DNA from: Branchiostoma belcheri
Taxonomy: Eukaryota > Chordata > Leptocardii > Amphioxiformes > Branchiostomatidae
Direction: 5' to 3'
Assembly (NCBI RefSeq): GCF_001625305.1
Contig: NW_017803921.1
Coordinates: forward strand, 2,105,295 to 2,169,294
Length of the DNA stretch: 64,000 nt
Shown: positions 34,301-44,815 of the stretch, piece by piece
Position numbering within the stretch: the stretch's first letter is position 1
Layout: every line of letters begins with the position of its first letter
The notes under the pieces: model-generated
The model's input: only the letters and a program-made list of their open reading frames with translations
Databases searched by the model: none
Told to the model about the DNA's origin: nothing
Program-made: the position numbers and the translations under genes

Positions 34301-37300
34301 AATTTTGAACTCATCTCACTCTAGATGAATGGAATTTGACTGAAATGTAGGATTGTAAATGGGAAACCATTCCTTAGCATCCTGATCTATATTGACAATG
34401 ACTCCAATTGGGATCTCTTCCCATAGAATCAGTGGTTCTGTCAGATTGCAATTAGTACCCTAACATATATACTACAATTCCACAGCCTCGATGGATTCCT
34501 ATAAAGAAAGGCTACGAGCAGTTCAAGAAGAACCTTCTTCACCACTTCCCCGAGGAGGGTAAAGCCATCAACGAGTATGTTAGCAGACTGCAGGTAATTC
34601 ACTCATTCATCTTGAACCTCAGTACAGTTCAGATATACTCTTCCACTGGCCGTGACAGAGAGCCCCTTTCACAAAGTTGTTTGTGGTTTTGTTTCTTTGC
34701 TTCTGAGAATTCATGTATTGTTTTCAAGAAGGTGGCTGAGCTACGGGTTTGTGTATCTGTTTGACCAGACAGAGTAGGTTGACAGTACATGGGCGGGGAG
34801 AATAAGTACTGGTCTCTTTCTTCCCAGTCTATCCAGCGAGGCGGTGTGGTGTATGTTGTGCTGAAGATCCTGCCCCTGTGGCTGGCTAAGTTCCTGGTGA
34901 AGTCTGGGCTGATCCACTGGTTCACCTGCTTCTTCAAACACGTCCGACCTCTGCGCAAGGTCACCCAGGAGCTGACCGACAACAAAGACCTGCAGTGTGT
35001 CATGTCCTACAGTTTTGGGGATTATGGTACGTGTTTATTTGTTTGTTTGTTTGTTTGTTTTGCATAACTGGTAAACCACCTTTAGGTTTAATGCACAACT
35101 ATTAAGCAGTACATGTAATTTCAACTGATAACAAAGACCTGCAGTGTGTCATGTAAGACAATTTTGGAGATTATGGTATATTGTTTGTTTCACATAACTG
35201 GTAAACAGCCTTTACTCTTAACACCAGTTTTGTACTATATAAAGTACAAGCTGCATAGGATAGAACTCACACTGATCTTTTGGATACTTGCTCAAGGTGT
35301 GTATCACCTAAAACACAATGCCTCTGACTTACAATACTAATACTCTGCTATGTTTCATCTGAACATGTCTGCTTTTTTTCCCAAGGTGTACTGCCAGAGA
35401 AGGCTCCTTTTGCCATGCAAGCCATGGTCATGTCACACTTTATGGAGGGAGGGTACTACCCGAGGGGCGGAGCTAGTGAGATCGCCTTCCACATCATTCC
35501 TGTCATTCAGAAGGCAGGAGGGGCGGTGCTTGTCAGAGCTCCTGTCAATCAAATCTTGATTGGCAGCAATGGAGAAGCTTGTGGTGAGTGGTAAAGATCG
35601 CCAAACAGGGATTTTATTTTGCCATGTCTAAAAAAATATGTGTACTGTACTACCTAACTGCAGTAGGTTACTGTAAGTTTTAGTATTTTTGCAGGGACGT
35701 TTAGAAAATTAGCATTTCAGGATAGGCTGTTAGGAAGTGAGAGCTTTTTGTGCTGTGCTTAAGTGAAAAGATGAGAAATTGAAGTGATGATTTTGCTGAA
35801 AAGTGATGATTTTGCTGAAATAAAAGCGCTCATAAATATTTTATTTACAATAATCGATTCCCTGTCTGGTCTTCCCACAGGTGTGCGTGTGCACAAGAGC
35901 AGTGGGGATGTGGACATTCATGCACCAGTCGTCATCTCTGCAGTCGGCTTCACCAACACTTACAAATATCTGCTGCCCAGAGAGATAGTGATGAAGCATG
36001 GTAAGTTAAAATCCTTTTGACAAATATTATCAATGATGCATACAACAAAAAATAGCTACTCTGATCTGAGGAGCTTTCGAGATGCTCTTTGTCTCTTCGT
36101 CAAGTTTTACAGTTGACTGTTCATTTATTTCTTCTTTCTGCAGGACTGGATGACATCTTCCAACACGTTAAGCCCGGAGTTGGAGCTTTGAGTGTCTTCG
36201 TGGGCCTGAAGGGGACCAAGGAGGAGCTTGGTCTCAAAGCACAGAACACCTGGGCATTTATGGGTAAGACAAGCTCTCCCATTGGTTAACTAACTTTTGA
36301 CTCAAACAGTGCCATTTCTGAAGGGCAGGGGTGGGAGAAATTTTTATCCCCTGTGACAGTGCCACCAAATATTTTCTGTGGATGATTTTGTCTTGAATAG
36401 TAGAGCTGAATTTTTTTCTTTATTGGGCCACACCGATTTAATTTTATGGATGACATCCGCGCGCGCATTGATTTTCGCCCGATCTCAAAAAAAAAAAAAA
36501 AAGATCACGTATTCCGAGGCTCTGGCCTGGCTTTAGGCCTGGGTAGTGCATGGTGGTGATAACTCTGGTTGACGGCAGCCAGGCTACCGAAGCTCCAGTA
36601 CTCAAGAACTCAGTACATACGTACAGCAGTGTCGATTCATATATTCCGCAAAAATCCAGCATGTGTCGGCCTGTCGTATACGTCGCTATGTAATGCGCCA
36701 AATTCACAATACCAGGTTTGTATTCCTGTGGTTTTGTAGCATTTTTATTTTTGGCCGGATTTTTATTTTTTTCGCCCGCGCGCACTAGTTTGGGGGTCTT
36801 CAGAGGATGTCATCCATAAAATTAAATCGGTGTGGCCTTGCATAAGATACAATATCATTTGATAAGTGCTTTCGGTAAAACTAAAGTGTTGCAAAATTCT
36901 GCTGCAGTAGTAATGCAGCTGTTTGCCATATTTTTGCTTCCACTTCATGAAAATGTTTTTCAGTGTATACAGTACAAATTTTGAAGTATACTGGTAGTGC
37001 ATCTATGTATTAGTTCATTAGCTGTTGTTTCCATAACAGCAAGATGGCATCTAACATGTTACATGTATTTTTATTGGAATATGCATTTTGTCATCCTTCT
37101 TCACTTTGAATAAGTAAACTTTTGTTGACATTATTAATGTCAACAAAAGTATATACTGGTAGAACATCTAAGTATCAATCTATCTAACATTAATTTTATA
37201 ATCAGTACTCTTGCAGTACAGGTTTGCCTACAGTTGCATAACAGATTTATAATAACCCTTAGCTGATAACCAAATTTCAAACATAAATAGTAAATTGCGA

Positions 37301-40116
37301 GGTGTACAGTGCATGATCGATGATAACACTTGATTAAAGTGCCAAAACTGCAGCTTTTGGTGTCTCTTGCATTTGACTATTGCCCTGTTATGTTTGTTTT
37401 AATTTTTTGCTTCCATTTTCTTTCTTGCAAAAGACTTTTTCTCCTACTATACAGCAAAATCTTTCTGTGCCTAATATTGGAAATGCACTTTGAATTCACT
37501 ATTAGTTGACTCACCATCAAGCAAAAAGGACCAGGGTGAGTTTACTGCAACATGTTGTTAACACATTCAGAAAACTAGACAAGTACTTCTTCTCTTCTTC
37601 TAAATCAGGTCTCTAGCAGCCCTTCCACTGGTCAGGCCCCTGAGAAGCTTTATGGCCAAAATCTTTAAGTCAGGAGAGTTGGGAACATTGTAATTCTGTC
37701 AATATGCAAACATGGTCCAAGTAACTGTCAGCTACCATGGTGTCAGAGGCTATGATGACTGGTTTCCATACTGACAGAGAATTCTGAAATTTTATTTTTG
37801 AACTGTGAGCAAGAATCCTGAGCTCCTATTGGACTGACAGAGTGATATCCCGAATTAAGAGACTCTTTTTGCACAACCAGGAGGTATATTCAGCTTGAAA
37901 TAAACCTGGTTGTGTAAAAAGAGTCTCTTTATCCAGTGACTTACCGACCCGATGAAACTATTCACTAATCCTGACCCTTGTCTAAACAGTCTTGACTCCA
38001 GACTTAAAAGTGAATGGCCACAAACTGTGGGAAGGTCTCCCTGGACATTGAGAGTTACACAGACTTCTCTTAAAACTACAATCTGCACCCCTCTTATACT
38101 AACACCTAGCTCACTTTATTCCCAGAGCTATTGATAGTATAATAGAATAATACTAATAATATTCAGCACTCACCTCAATCATTGGAAATTAAAAATGGTT
38201 CTTAATAGTGATTATGAATAGGCAAACGTTTGTTAGTGAAGAACTGTACTATACAGCTCAAATGCACAGTGTGTTTTATCAAGAGTCTATCCATAACATG
38301 TTGCAATAACTTTTTCCACTTAATATTTATTGATAGAATCTTAATTACTTGGACACAATGCACTCCTATAGAACATTTGAAGGACTCTAATAGAACATTT
38401 CAAAATCTTTTTTTCTGGATCTATAAGATAGTTTGTAGAAGGGACTTTTTATGGTTTTACGTTTTGATATGATAAGAAGTTATGGAACAAATGGTTTGTA
38501 GATCCCGGGACAGACTAAAGTAAGTAGTCCTAGTAAGTATACACCATCCATTCCATCATACACCAGCGCCACCTAGCAGAGTGGATGGTATTTGCAGTTC
38601 ACAATATTGTTACACGCACTGCCTTCCATCTTCAATCAGGGCCTGTTTGGCAAAGATTTAATTACATAAGCCACCAATCACAAATGAGTGCACTTTGATG
38701 TATGTATTTTTCCATTTTTTTAAGGGAATGACCTTGACGGGTACCTGAACGCGTTCATGTCCAAGGACAGGGAGTCGGCCGGCCAGGACGTTGTTCCGCT
38801 CATGTTCCTGTCCTTCCCATCAGCCAAGGACTCCACATGGAAACACCGCTTCCCAGGTAAGTCTGCAAACACTTGGTGTGTACTCATTTAAATGATTGTT
38901 GGCAGGGTAGCGGATCTTGGGGAGTGTGTTAAAGCTTAGCAAGGCTGGACTCCAGGCTAGATTTGGTTAGGGTCCATGACTTTATATTCATACAAATTTT
39001 TTTTGGCACCACCTTGCAGGCAAGTCCACATGTGTGATCATCACGTTCACGCCGTACGAGTGGTGGGAGCAGTGGAAGGACCAGCGGGTCATGAAGCGCG
39101 GGGAGGAGTATGAGGGACTGAAGGACGCCATCGCTCGACAGATGTGGAAACAAACCTGCCAGCTCTACCCACAGCTCAAGGACAGGGTCAGACATTTTAT
39201 TTAATATGAAGATTTGCCACATTTGTAGAAGGATTGACATAACACTTTAATTAACAGGTGACTATCACTTCTTCAAGATGCCAAACCTAAGACCAGACTG
39301 TGAAGTTTGAACCACTCACGCTGGTAAGGACCACTGATACATTGTCACAAATGCTGGTTAGTGCTGTGCAACTGTTTTAACGTTGTTTTATTCCTCCGTA
39401 GCTGGAGTACATGGAAGTGGGAACCCCGATCACCAACAACTACTACATCGGCTGTGACCGAGGCGAGATCTACGGCCTGGACCACGAAGTGGAGCGCTTC
39501 TCCGCTGAACTGGCGCTGAAACTGAGACCAGAGACACCCATCCCGGGGCTCTACATGTCAGGTCAGGCAGTCTTCCATTGGTCCTTCATTCATTCCTTCC
39601 TTCCTATTTGCCTTTCTTCAAAGTTCCTTTTCTTCTTTCCTCTTTCATTTCTTGCCCTTCATTTCTTGCCTCCCAATTCAAATCCTACCCTCCTTCTTCC
39701 CTTCCGTTTTCAACCAATCTTCCCCTTGTTTTATCCCCTACCTATCCAATTACTGTCTTGGCTTTCTCAAGAAAACACAATTTTGCCCACTCCACCCAGG
39801 TGTCAAATGGGTTCCTGACTACTGTGGGGGATAATAATAACTGGTAGAAGGAGAGGGGTGGGCTCTGCCTTCCAATGCTTTACAGTGGATCAACATCCCA
39901 CTTCCCCTATTGCTTCAAAAAGGGGCATGAGACTACCTTTACATTTACCTCAATGTTATCCCCCCAGGCCAGGATCTGGTTACCGGTGGTTATGCCGGAG
40001 CGCTCGCCGCAGGCGTCATTGCCGCGGGCGCCGTCCTGAAGCGGAGCATCTCGCTTTGGCTGGATCTGCTGCTGCTGGACGTCAGAAGCTATCTCACCAA
40101 GAAGAAAGACGTCTGA
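31325..40116 (+). CDS. RETSAT: All-trans-retinol 13,14-reductase, copy 1 (RETSAT-1), 12 exons
   Basis: Exons: 31325-31532, 33151-33333, 33988-34121, 34486-34593, 34828-35026, 35386-35583, 35881-36000, 36144-36263, 38725-38856, 39020-39186, 39402-39561, 39968-40116. They join in frame to 625 residues (human 610). RETSAT is an ER-membrane FAD flavoprotein that saturates the C13-C14 double bond of all-trans-retinol. Visible features are a hydrophobic N-terminal anchor (about residues 18-36), the PPAPLVTD motif, and a Rossmann FAD site with GSGIGG (about 86-91) followed by [19 protein letters not shown]. Other blocks are [37 protein letters not shown] and a C-terminal GLYMSGQDLVTGG FAD-closing motif. 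All expected segments are present, so it should be active. The exon layout is shared with the second copy downstream in the same orientation, so the pair arose by tandem duplication. Introns carry MITEs (32766-33132, 36426-36837). Confidence 0.97.
31587..31712. mobile_element. Foldback MITE family 2 in RETSAT-1 intron 1
   Basis: Contains 'attggccaaatagac', 'ggggagttggtccgc', 'cagtttgccgc' and the right-end 'aaagcctggtggaggctag', as in the other family members. Confidence 0.65.
32766..33132. mobile_element. Harbinger-like MITE, family 1 (copy B)
   Basis: 34-bp perfect terminal repeats begin GGCCACACCAATTTAATTTC and are flanked by TTA duplications (32763-32765 and 33133-33135). The internal sequence is homologous to copy A at 22850 in opposite orientation. 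The right end is only 18 bp from the acceptor of RETSAT-1 exon 2. Confidence 0.88.
34133..34262. mobile_element. Foldback MITE family 2 beside RETSAT-1 exon 3 donor
   Basis: 'taccaggcttcagaggcggctggaaagag' starts about a dozen bases after the splice donor at 34122. 'gttgatccgctatag' and 'tctactctttcc' follow. Retsat-2 carries a member of the same family in the same intron. Confidence 0.65.
35103..35250 (+). repeat. Decoy copy of RETSAT-1 exon 5 3' end and donor
   Basis: 'acaaagacctgcagtgtgtcatg' at 35131 duplicates the end of exon 5 (149 bp upstream). The copy continues through 'ttttggagattatggta' and 'cataactggtaaac.gcc', so exon end, donor and early intron were copied together. It is decayed (a stop-bearing 'gtaagac' replaces coding sequence). 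Confidence 0.85.
36426..36837. mobile_element. Harbinger-like MITE, family 1 (divergent copy C)
   Basis: 33-bp perfect inverted ends begin GGCCACACCGATTTAATTTT. They are flanked by TTG (36423-36425 and 36838-36840). The outer 19 bp resemble copies A and B; the inner part of the ends and the interior are different. It lies in RETSAT-1 intron 8. Confidence 0.85.
37118..37150. repeat. 33-bp perfect palindrome
   Basis: ACTTTTGTTGACATTA, one central T, then the exact reverse complement. The flanks share 'gtatactggtag..catctatgtat'-like words at 36983 and 37149. It may be a foldback remnant. Confidence 0.7.
37200..38700. other. Remainder of RETSAT-1 intron 8
   Basis: Apart from the hairpin, no gene or clear repeat ends were seen. 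Short ORFs lack coding character. Confidence 0.4.
37858..37928. repeat. 71-nt hairpin (24-bp stem, one mismatch)
   Basis: The arms are AAGAGACTCTTTTT.CACAA and its complement, around a 23-nt loop. The size fits a pre-miRNA-like or MITE-derived hairpin in RETSAT-1 intron 8. No known microRNA was recognised. Confidence 0.55.
39258..39330. repeat. Dispersed repeat, inverse of 2690-2780
   Basis: 'ggtgactatcacttcttc...agaccagactgtgaagtttgaacca' is the inverse of 'ggctcaaacctcacagtctggtctc...ggtgatagtcacct' at about 2710-2775. A third relative lies at 55450-55535. Confidence 0.5.
39780..39955. repeat. SINE-like repeat in RETSAT-1 intron 11
   Basis: Shares 'gggctctgccttccagt/at', 'cagtggat', 'cccc.attg' and 'gagactacctttac' with 50739-50850 and 3780-3900. 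Confidence 0.45.
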
Positions 40117-40143
40117 AAACATCCAGCAAGTCAGCTCTTTGTA

Positions 40144-40520
40144 TAGCCTCTAACAGGCTTCAGAAGTGGCTGGAAAGAGTAGAAATCAGCTAGCCTCTAC
40201 CAGGCTCCAGGCATGTCAGGAGACAGCTAGAAACACGAGAAATGGGCCAAAGAGAGATATAACATAACATGCCAGGGGAGTTGGTCCGCTGGATAGTACA
40301 GTTTGCCGCACCCGGCACACTGTACTCTCTAGCGGGCCAATACCCTTGGCATGTTATATCTCTATTTGGCCAATTTCTACTCTTTCCAGCTGCCTCCCAA
40401 AGCCTGATAGAGGCTAGAAATTGGCCCTAAAGACAGATAACATGCCAGGGGGGTTGGTCCACTAAGGGAGTACATTCTACTCTTTCCAGCTTCTTCTGAG
40501 GCCTTGAAGAAGCTACTAAT
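40144..40520. mobile_element. Foldback MITE family 2, best copy, with a partial neighbour
   Basis: 40144-40417 is a near-complete foldback. 'tagcctct.accaggc' on the left is inverted as 'gcctgatagaggcta' on the right, with paired 'aacatgccaggggagttgg' and 'ttggcatgttat' inner arms. A second partial unit follows to about 40520. It starts 27 nt past the RETSAT-1 stop codon, so it is part of the 3' UTR. Confidence 0.75.
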
Positions 40521-40536
40521 TGTAGGCCTTAACTCT

Positions 40537-40790
40537 CAACAACATCTACACCAATCAGTGGCCATTTTATGGATAAGTATTGAATTTAAGCCATATCAGT
40601 AGATTTCATTGGTTCTCTCATTGCATCAAGTGAAACTGTCAACAACATTTGCACCAATGAGAGTCCATCTTACTGGGCCCTGTGGACAAGTATCAAATTT
40701 AAGCTGTATCAGTAGATTTCATTGGTTCTCTCAACAACATTTGCACCAATCAGAGTCCATCTTACTGGGTCCTGTGGACAAGTATCAAAA
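40537..40790 (+). repeat. Three tandem units of about 92-102 bp
   Basis: Units start at 40537, 40640 and 40732 with 'caacaacat.t.caccaat'. They continue 'gagtccatcttactgggcc', 'ggacaagtatcaaatttaag' and 'cagtagatttcattggttct'. They lie in the RETSAT-1 3' UTR. Confidence 0.75.
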
Positions 40791-41449
40791 TGAGATTATG
40801 TTTAGACTCCAAAATGTTTGTTTCTTTTTTTTATTGGCAACATTTCGGTAGCAGAACTGATGATGACCTGAACCGACCTGATTCAATTTGGGACCAAAAT
40901 TTGGCCTTCCATGTTTCTGAAACAAAGTAAACTCCTGAACTGGCTAGTGTAATTAATAGGTCTAGTGATATGATATTTTGCTTGAAAGAGAAGCCATATT
41001 TAATGACAGTTAACTTTCAACCTTAATTACCTTAATTAAGAAGACTTTTCAGATAGCAGCTAAAAAGTAAGCAATGTCCTGTTGATTTTACAGGAGAAAC
41101 AAATCACATCATTTTCTGAACCATGTCAGATTCTGAATTTTGAAACCCAGTCAGTTCAATTCAGTGCTTGAACGATTGATATAGCGGCTAAGCCATAAGA
41201 GAATGTAACAAATGTTGCGAGTAAAGTTTCCACAATGTGGAAAAAGCTAAAGGTGGCCAAACCTGGTAAAAATGACATTTGGTCTTTGTAAATTGCAATG
41301 TGTTATTTTATGCAAAAGAATAGAATGCTGAGCAACCTGGAAGGGTTTTTTTTAACAAATACAAGTTGTGAAACTTGTTATGAAAATGTGGAACTTATTT
41401 CATGTTTTATTGTCTTATATTTTAGTATCACTAGCAAGGATAATCAGAC

Positions 41450-41455
41450 AATAAA
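41450..41455 (+). terminator. RETSAT: Candidate poly(A) signal of RETSAT-1
   Basis: AATAAA about 1.3 kb past the stop. Another AATAAA occurs near 42075. Confidence 0.45.
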
Positions 41456-42349
41456 AATGACAACTGCTTTTTAGGAGCCCATAGAATTCTTTTGTCAGAG
41501 GTTTTATATTAAACTTGTGAGATAATTTTGAAATGCAAGGCCACAAATGTGAAAAAAGGAACGATGCAGTTTCGAATGACATTGTGAGGTTTTACATGTA
41601 TGTAGTACACAGCAAGAAACTAGCTAGAATATTGTTGGATTCGGAAAATGATGTCATTGACATTTAGAAGTTGACTGTCGGAATTATGATGTACATGTAA
41701 ACATTAAGTGTCAAATTGTAAGATTTTAGGCTAGGGAAGTGACAATATGTTAGTGAATGAGAGTACTGTTAGTTCGACTTATATTTAACTGACACTATTG
41801 TATAAGCCATCTCATAGTTCAAAGTGTGCATGTGCAGCAGTGATGCATTGTGGGCTAGGGTCAAAGTTGAAGGTCCCTCAGTTGTAAACAATTCATTGTC
41901 TGGACACGTTCCGAACGTTTTCATGTAGTTGTTTGTTTACTTCTGAAGGATTTTGACCTCTGATCTTACCCTCAATTGTTTACCGCAGTGGAATTTGAAA
42001 CTTGGTCCAGTGTCTTCCTTATTCTATTGCAAGAGTGGAGGAATAGGTTGTTTTAGACAATTGTGTGAAACAAAATAAATATAGTTGACATAATGAATAT
42101 GACAGATAGGGTGATGCCATACTTCTGGTAGCAACTGTATACATGTAAATCTGTGGACATGTTGTGGATTTTGCAACTTCTTCAGTCTTCCTTACATTTG
42201 TATGGAAAATGTTCACTGCAACTTAATTTAATGCTTTTAAAATATTTTTAGCTATTTATTGTTAAAATTAACAATGAAAATGATTCTACATTATGTCTGC
42301 CAGTATTTATCATCAGGGTGCAATAAGCTTGCAAAAGAGATGTTTTTTA

Positions 42350-43080
42350 TGAATCTATGATATTCAGGTTTATGACTGTTGCTATAATATTCATGTTTAC
42401 AATTGTTGCTGCATCATATCTTCCAGCTTGGTGTGAAATTTTTATTCATTTATGAATGTTGCTGTAATTTTCATATTATTGTTGCTCTTAATGTCCAGCT
42501 TGGTGTGCAATTTTTGAGTGTTACTATAATATTCATATTTATAATTGTTGCTCAGTGTAACTCAATTTCCAGCTTAGTGTGCAATTTGTTCATTTATTTA
42601 TTATCTATCTATTTATCATCATTATTATTATCAATTGCTTCAAGGCTATGCATATACAGGTTGACATTGCCATTAAGCCATTTTATGAATGGTGCTATTA
42701 TTTATGATACTTTTTGTGATAGTATTTGTAATTGTCACTCAGTGTAACATACAGCTTGGTGTGCAATTTTTATTTATCATTTATTTATTTATTTATTTAT
42801 TGTCCTTTTTATTATCAATGGCTTCTCCTTTTATTATCAATGGCTTCAGCCTTCAAGGCTATGCTTATACATGTAGTTTGATATTGCAATTAAGCCATAT
42901 AGATTAAGATTTGAAAATTGTTGCTCCAGTGTGACTTAACTTCCCTCTTGGTGTGCATTTTTGTTTGTTTATTCAATATTTATTTATTTATTATTTTTAT
43001 CAATTACTTTAAGGCTATGCATATACCTGTTGATATTGCCATTAAGCCATATTCATTAAGATTTGAGGCATGTAACATAG
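42350..43080 (+). repeat. Degenerate complex tandem repeat
   Basis: The words 'cagcttggtgtgcaattttt', 'ttatcaatggcttcaaggct' and 'gatattgccattaagccata' recur three to five times with (TTTA)n tracts between. It lies downstream of RETSAT-1. Confidence 0.7.
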
Positions 43081-43153
43081 TGGAGTGTAACATGTATAAT
43101 GGGCATGATCTAGGTCGGACATAGTTGATCATTGATGTTTCGTAACAATTTAG

Positions 43154-43361
43154 GGGCTGTTTCAAAAGTTCTGTGTTTGGGGGAGGATAAATATTTGATC
43201 TAGGGGTACAAACATCATTGTGAACAGCTAACTAAATGTTGAGGGGAAGGGCAAAAAAAAGCTTTTGCAGAGTTTGGGAAAGAGTTGATTTGGATACAAA
43301 GCAACAATGTTGCTGGGGAAATCCCCATCATTCCAGTTAAAGGAAAGTTTTGAAACAGCCC
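43154..43361. mobile_element. 208-bp MITE with GGGCTGTTTCAAAA ends
   Basis: GGGCTGTTTCAAAA at 43154-43167 is perfectly inverted at 43348-43361. No transposase. The target-site duplication is not evident. Confidence 0.6.
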
Positions 43362-43379
43362 AAATAATTGTGGGTAGTA

Positions 43380-44815
43380 ATGTTAGGTAAATGAGCTACA
43401 TTAAAGTTGGAGGACGTTCTGTAAGTATGGTTTACATGACACTTGTGCAATATCTTATGACAAGTAGACGAATCATTACTTGCAGGTCTCTCTTGTCATG
43501 TGGAAAAAAAGAAACACAGTTTTCCTCAGTGACTGGTTGTACATGTGTTGTTACTTCCAGGTATGGAAGTATTGTTTTGGGTGGCTGAGTCATGGGGTTG
43601 TGTGTGTGTGTTTGTCCAAGTAGCAAGTGTACTAGTGACGGTTATCAAATTGTATGAAGAAATGAAACGGAACACAAATGGGGTTGTTTATGAAACACCG
43701 CTTAGTTACATCAATGACATCATGATATTGAAATCGATCCTAGCTATGGACAAACGAACTCGCAGCCACTTGTTACCTTGTGAGTTAACAACCGTCCAGT
43801 CTCGAGTCTTTAGCACTTAAGACTGAGGGTCTGAACAATGGTTTTTAAAAAGTCGAAAAGCCGTCTGGCGCTTTTGTTTTTCACGGTTTACTACGCAGAG
43901 AAAAGCGTCAGAAATGTACTTAGAGGACTGCATGCAGGTCAATGACACTTGAACTAAATTTACATGGACTAATTTTAGCTGTGGAGTATGAAACTGCAAA
44001 GGGTTACACGGACAGGCTGTCTGGAAAATATCCTGTTCAATATAAAAAAAAATGCTTGTAGGTAGTCTCCACCAGACCTTCCTATTGGGGGGACTGGGAT
44101 GGTAGAATATTCGGCAAACTGGCCAAGAGAGTGGGTCCACCGTTAGGGTTTCATTTAACCCTCAGAAGGCAAATGAACTCAATGGTACCCAAAATCCCCT
44201 GGCCAATTATTCTCCCTATTTAGATTTTTCTTTTTTGAACCCGCGGCGTAGGTCTGGTGGGCACCAGTTGTTGTTAGTAGTATAATATTTTTATGCGTAA
44301 AAGGGCGCTGACCGTATTTTGAACTTTGGAAAGGTAAAAACTGGTCAACGACAACATAGGGATGGTGCCTGATCTAAAATAAACACTCACATGCGCAACG
44401 CAACAGTTTTGTCGTTAGATCTATATTGAAACAGTTCACACACATACCCTGGTTCTATCATTTTTGGACAGTCCCCAAGAATAACATTTAGACGTACGCA
44501 GCAAATGATAATGACGAAGCAGAAAAATAATGGCCGGCGGCGATCTATAGGTCAGATGTTGCCCAAAGGCGCACATAATTAATTTAGATGTGTTCTAGAA
44601 TATCTACAATATTATGATCTGCATGGTGTAGCAAATACAAAGGAAAACAGAACAATGGTTGCAGACGACCACAATGCAAATATTCGCCATGATCATAATC
44701 ACGTGTTACGACACAAATATTGCGTCACATTGAAAGGGAGAGCAACAGCAGGTCGCTTCCAGACCTGAGGTCATTTCTTCTTCCCCAGATTGCGCGGTAT
44801 AACGTAAGATATCTC
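43380..44815. other. Intergenic DNA before RETSAT-2
   Basis: No gene was recognised. A family-2-like fragment ('agtctccaccagaccttcc' ... 'ggccaagagagtgggtcc') lies at about 44060-44250. The last 300 bp should contain the RETSAT-2 promoter; no TATA box was seen. Confidence 0.4.

Noticed and set aside
44549-44575. PPAR-type element upstream of RETSAT-2
   Set aside because: A single AGGTCA with no convincing partner; too weak to annotate.
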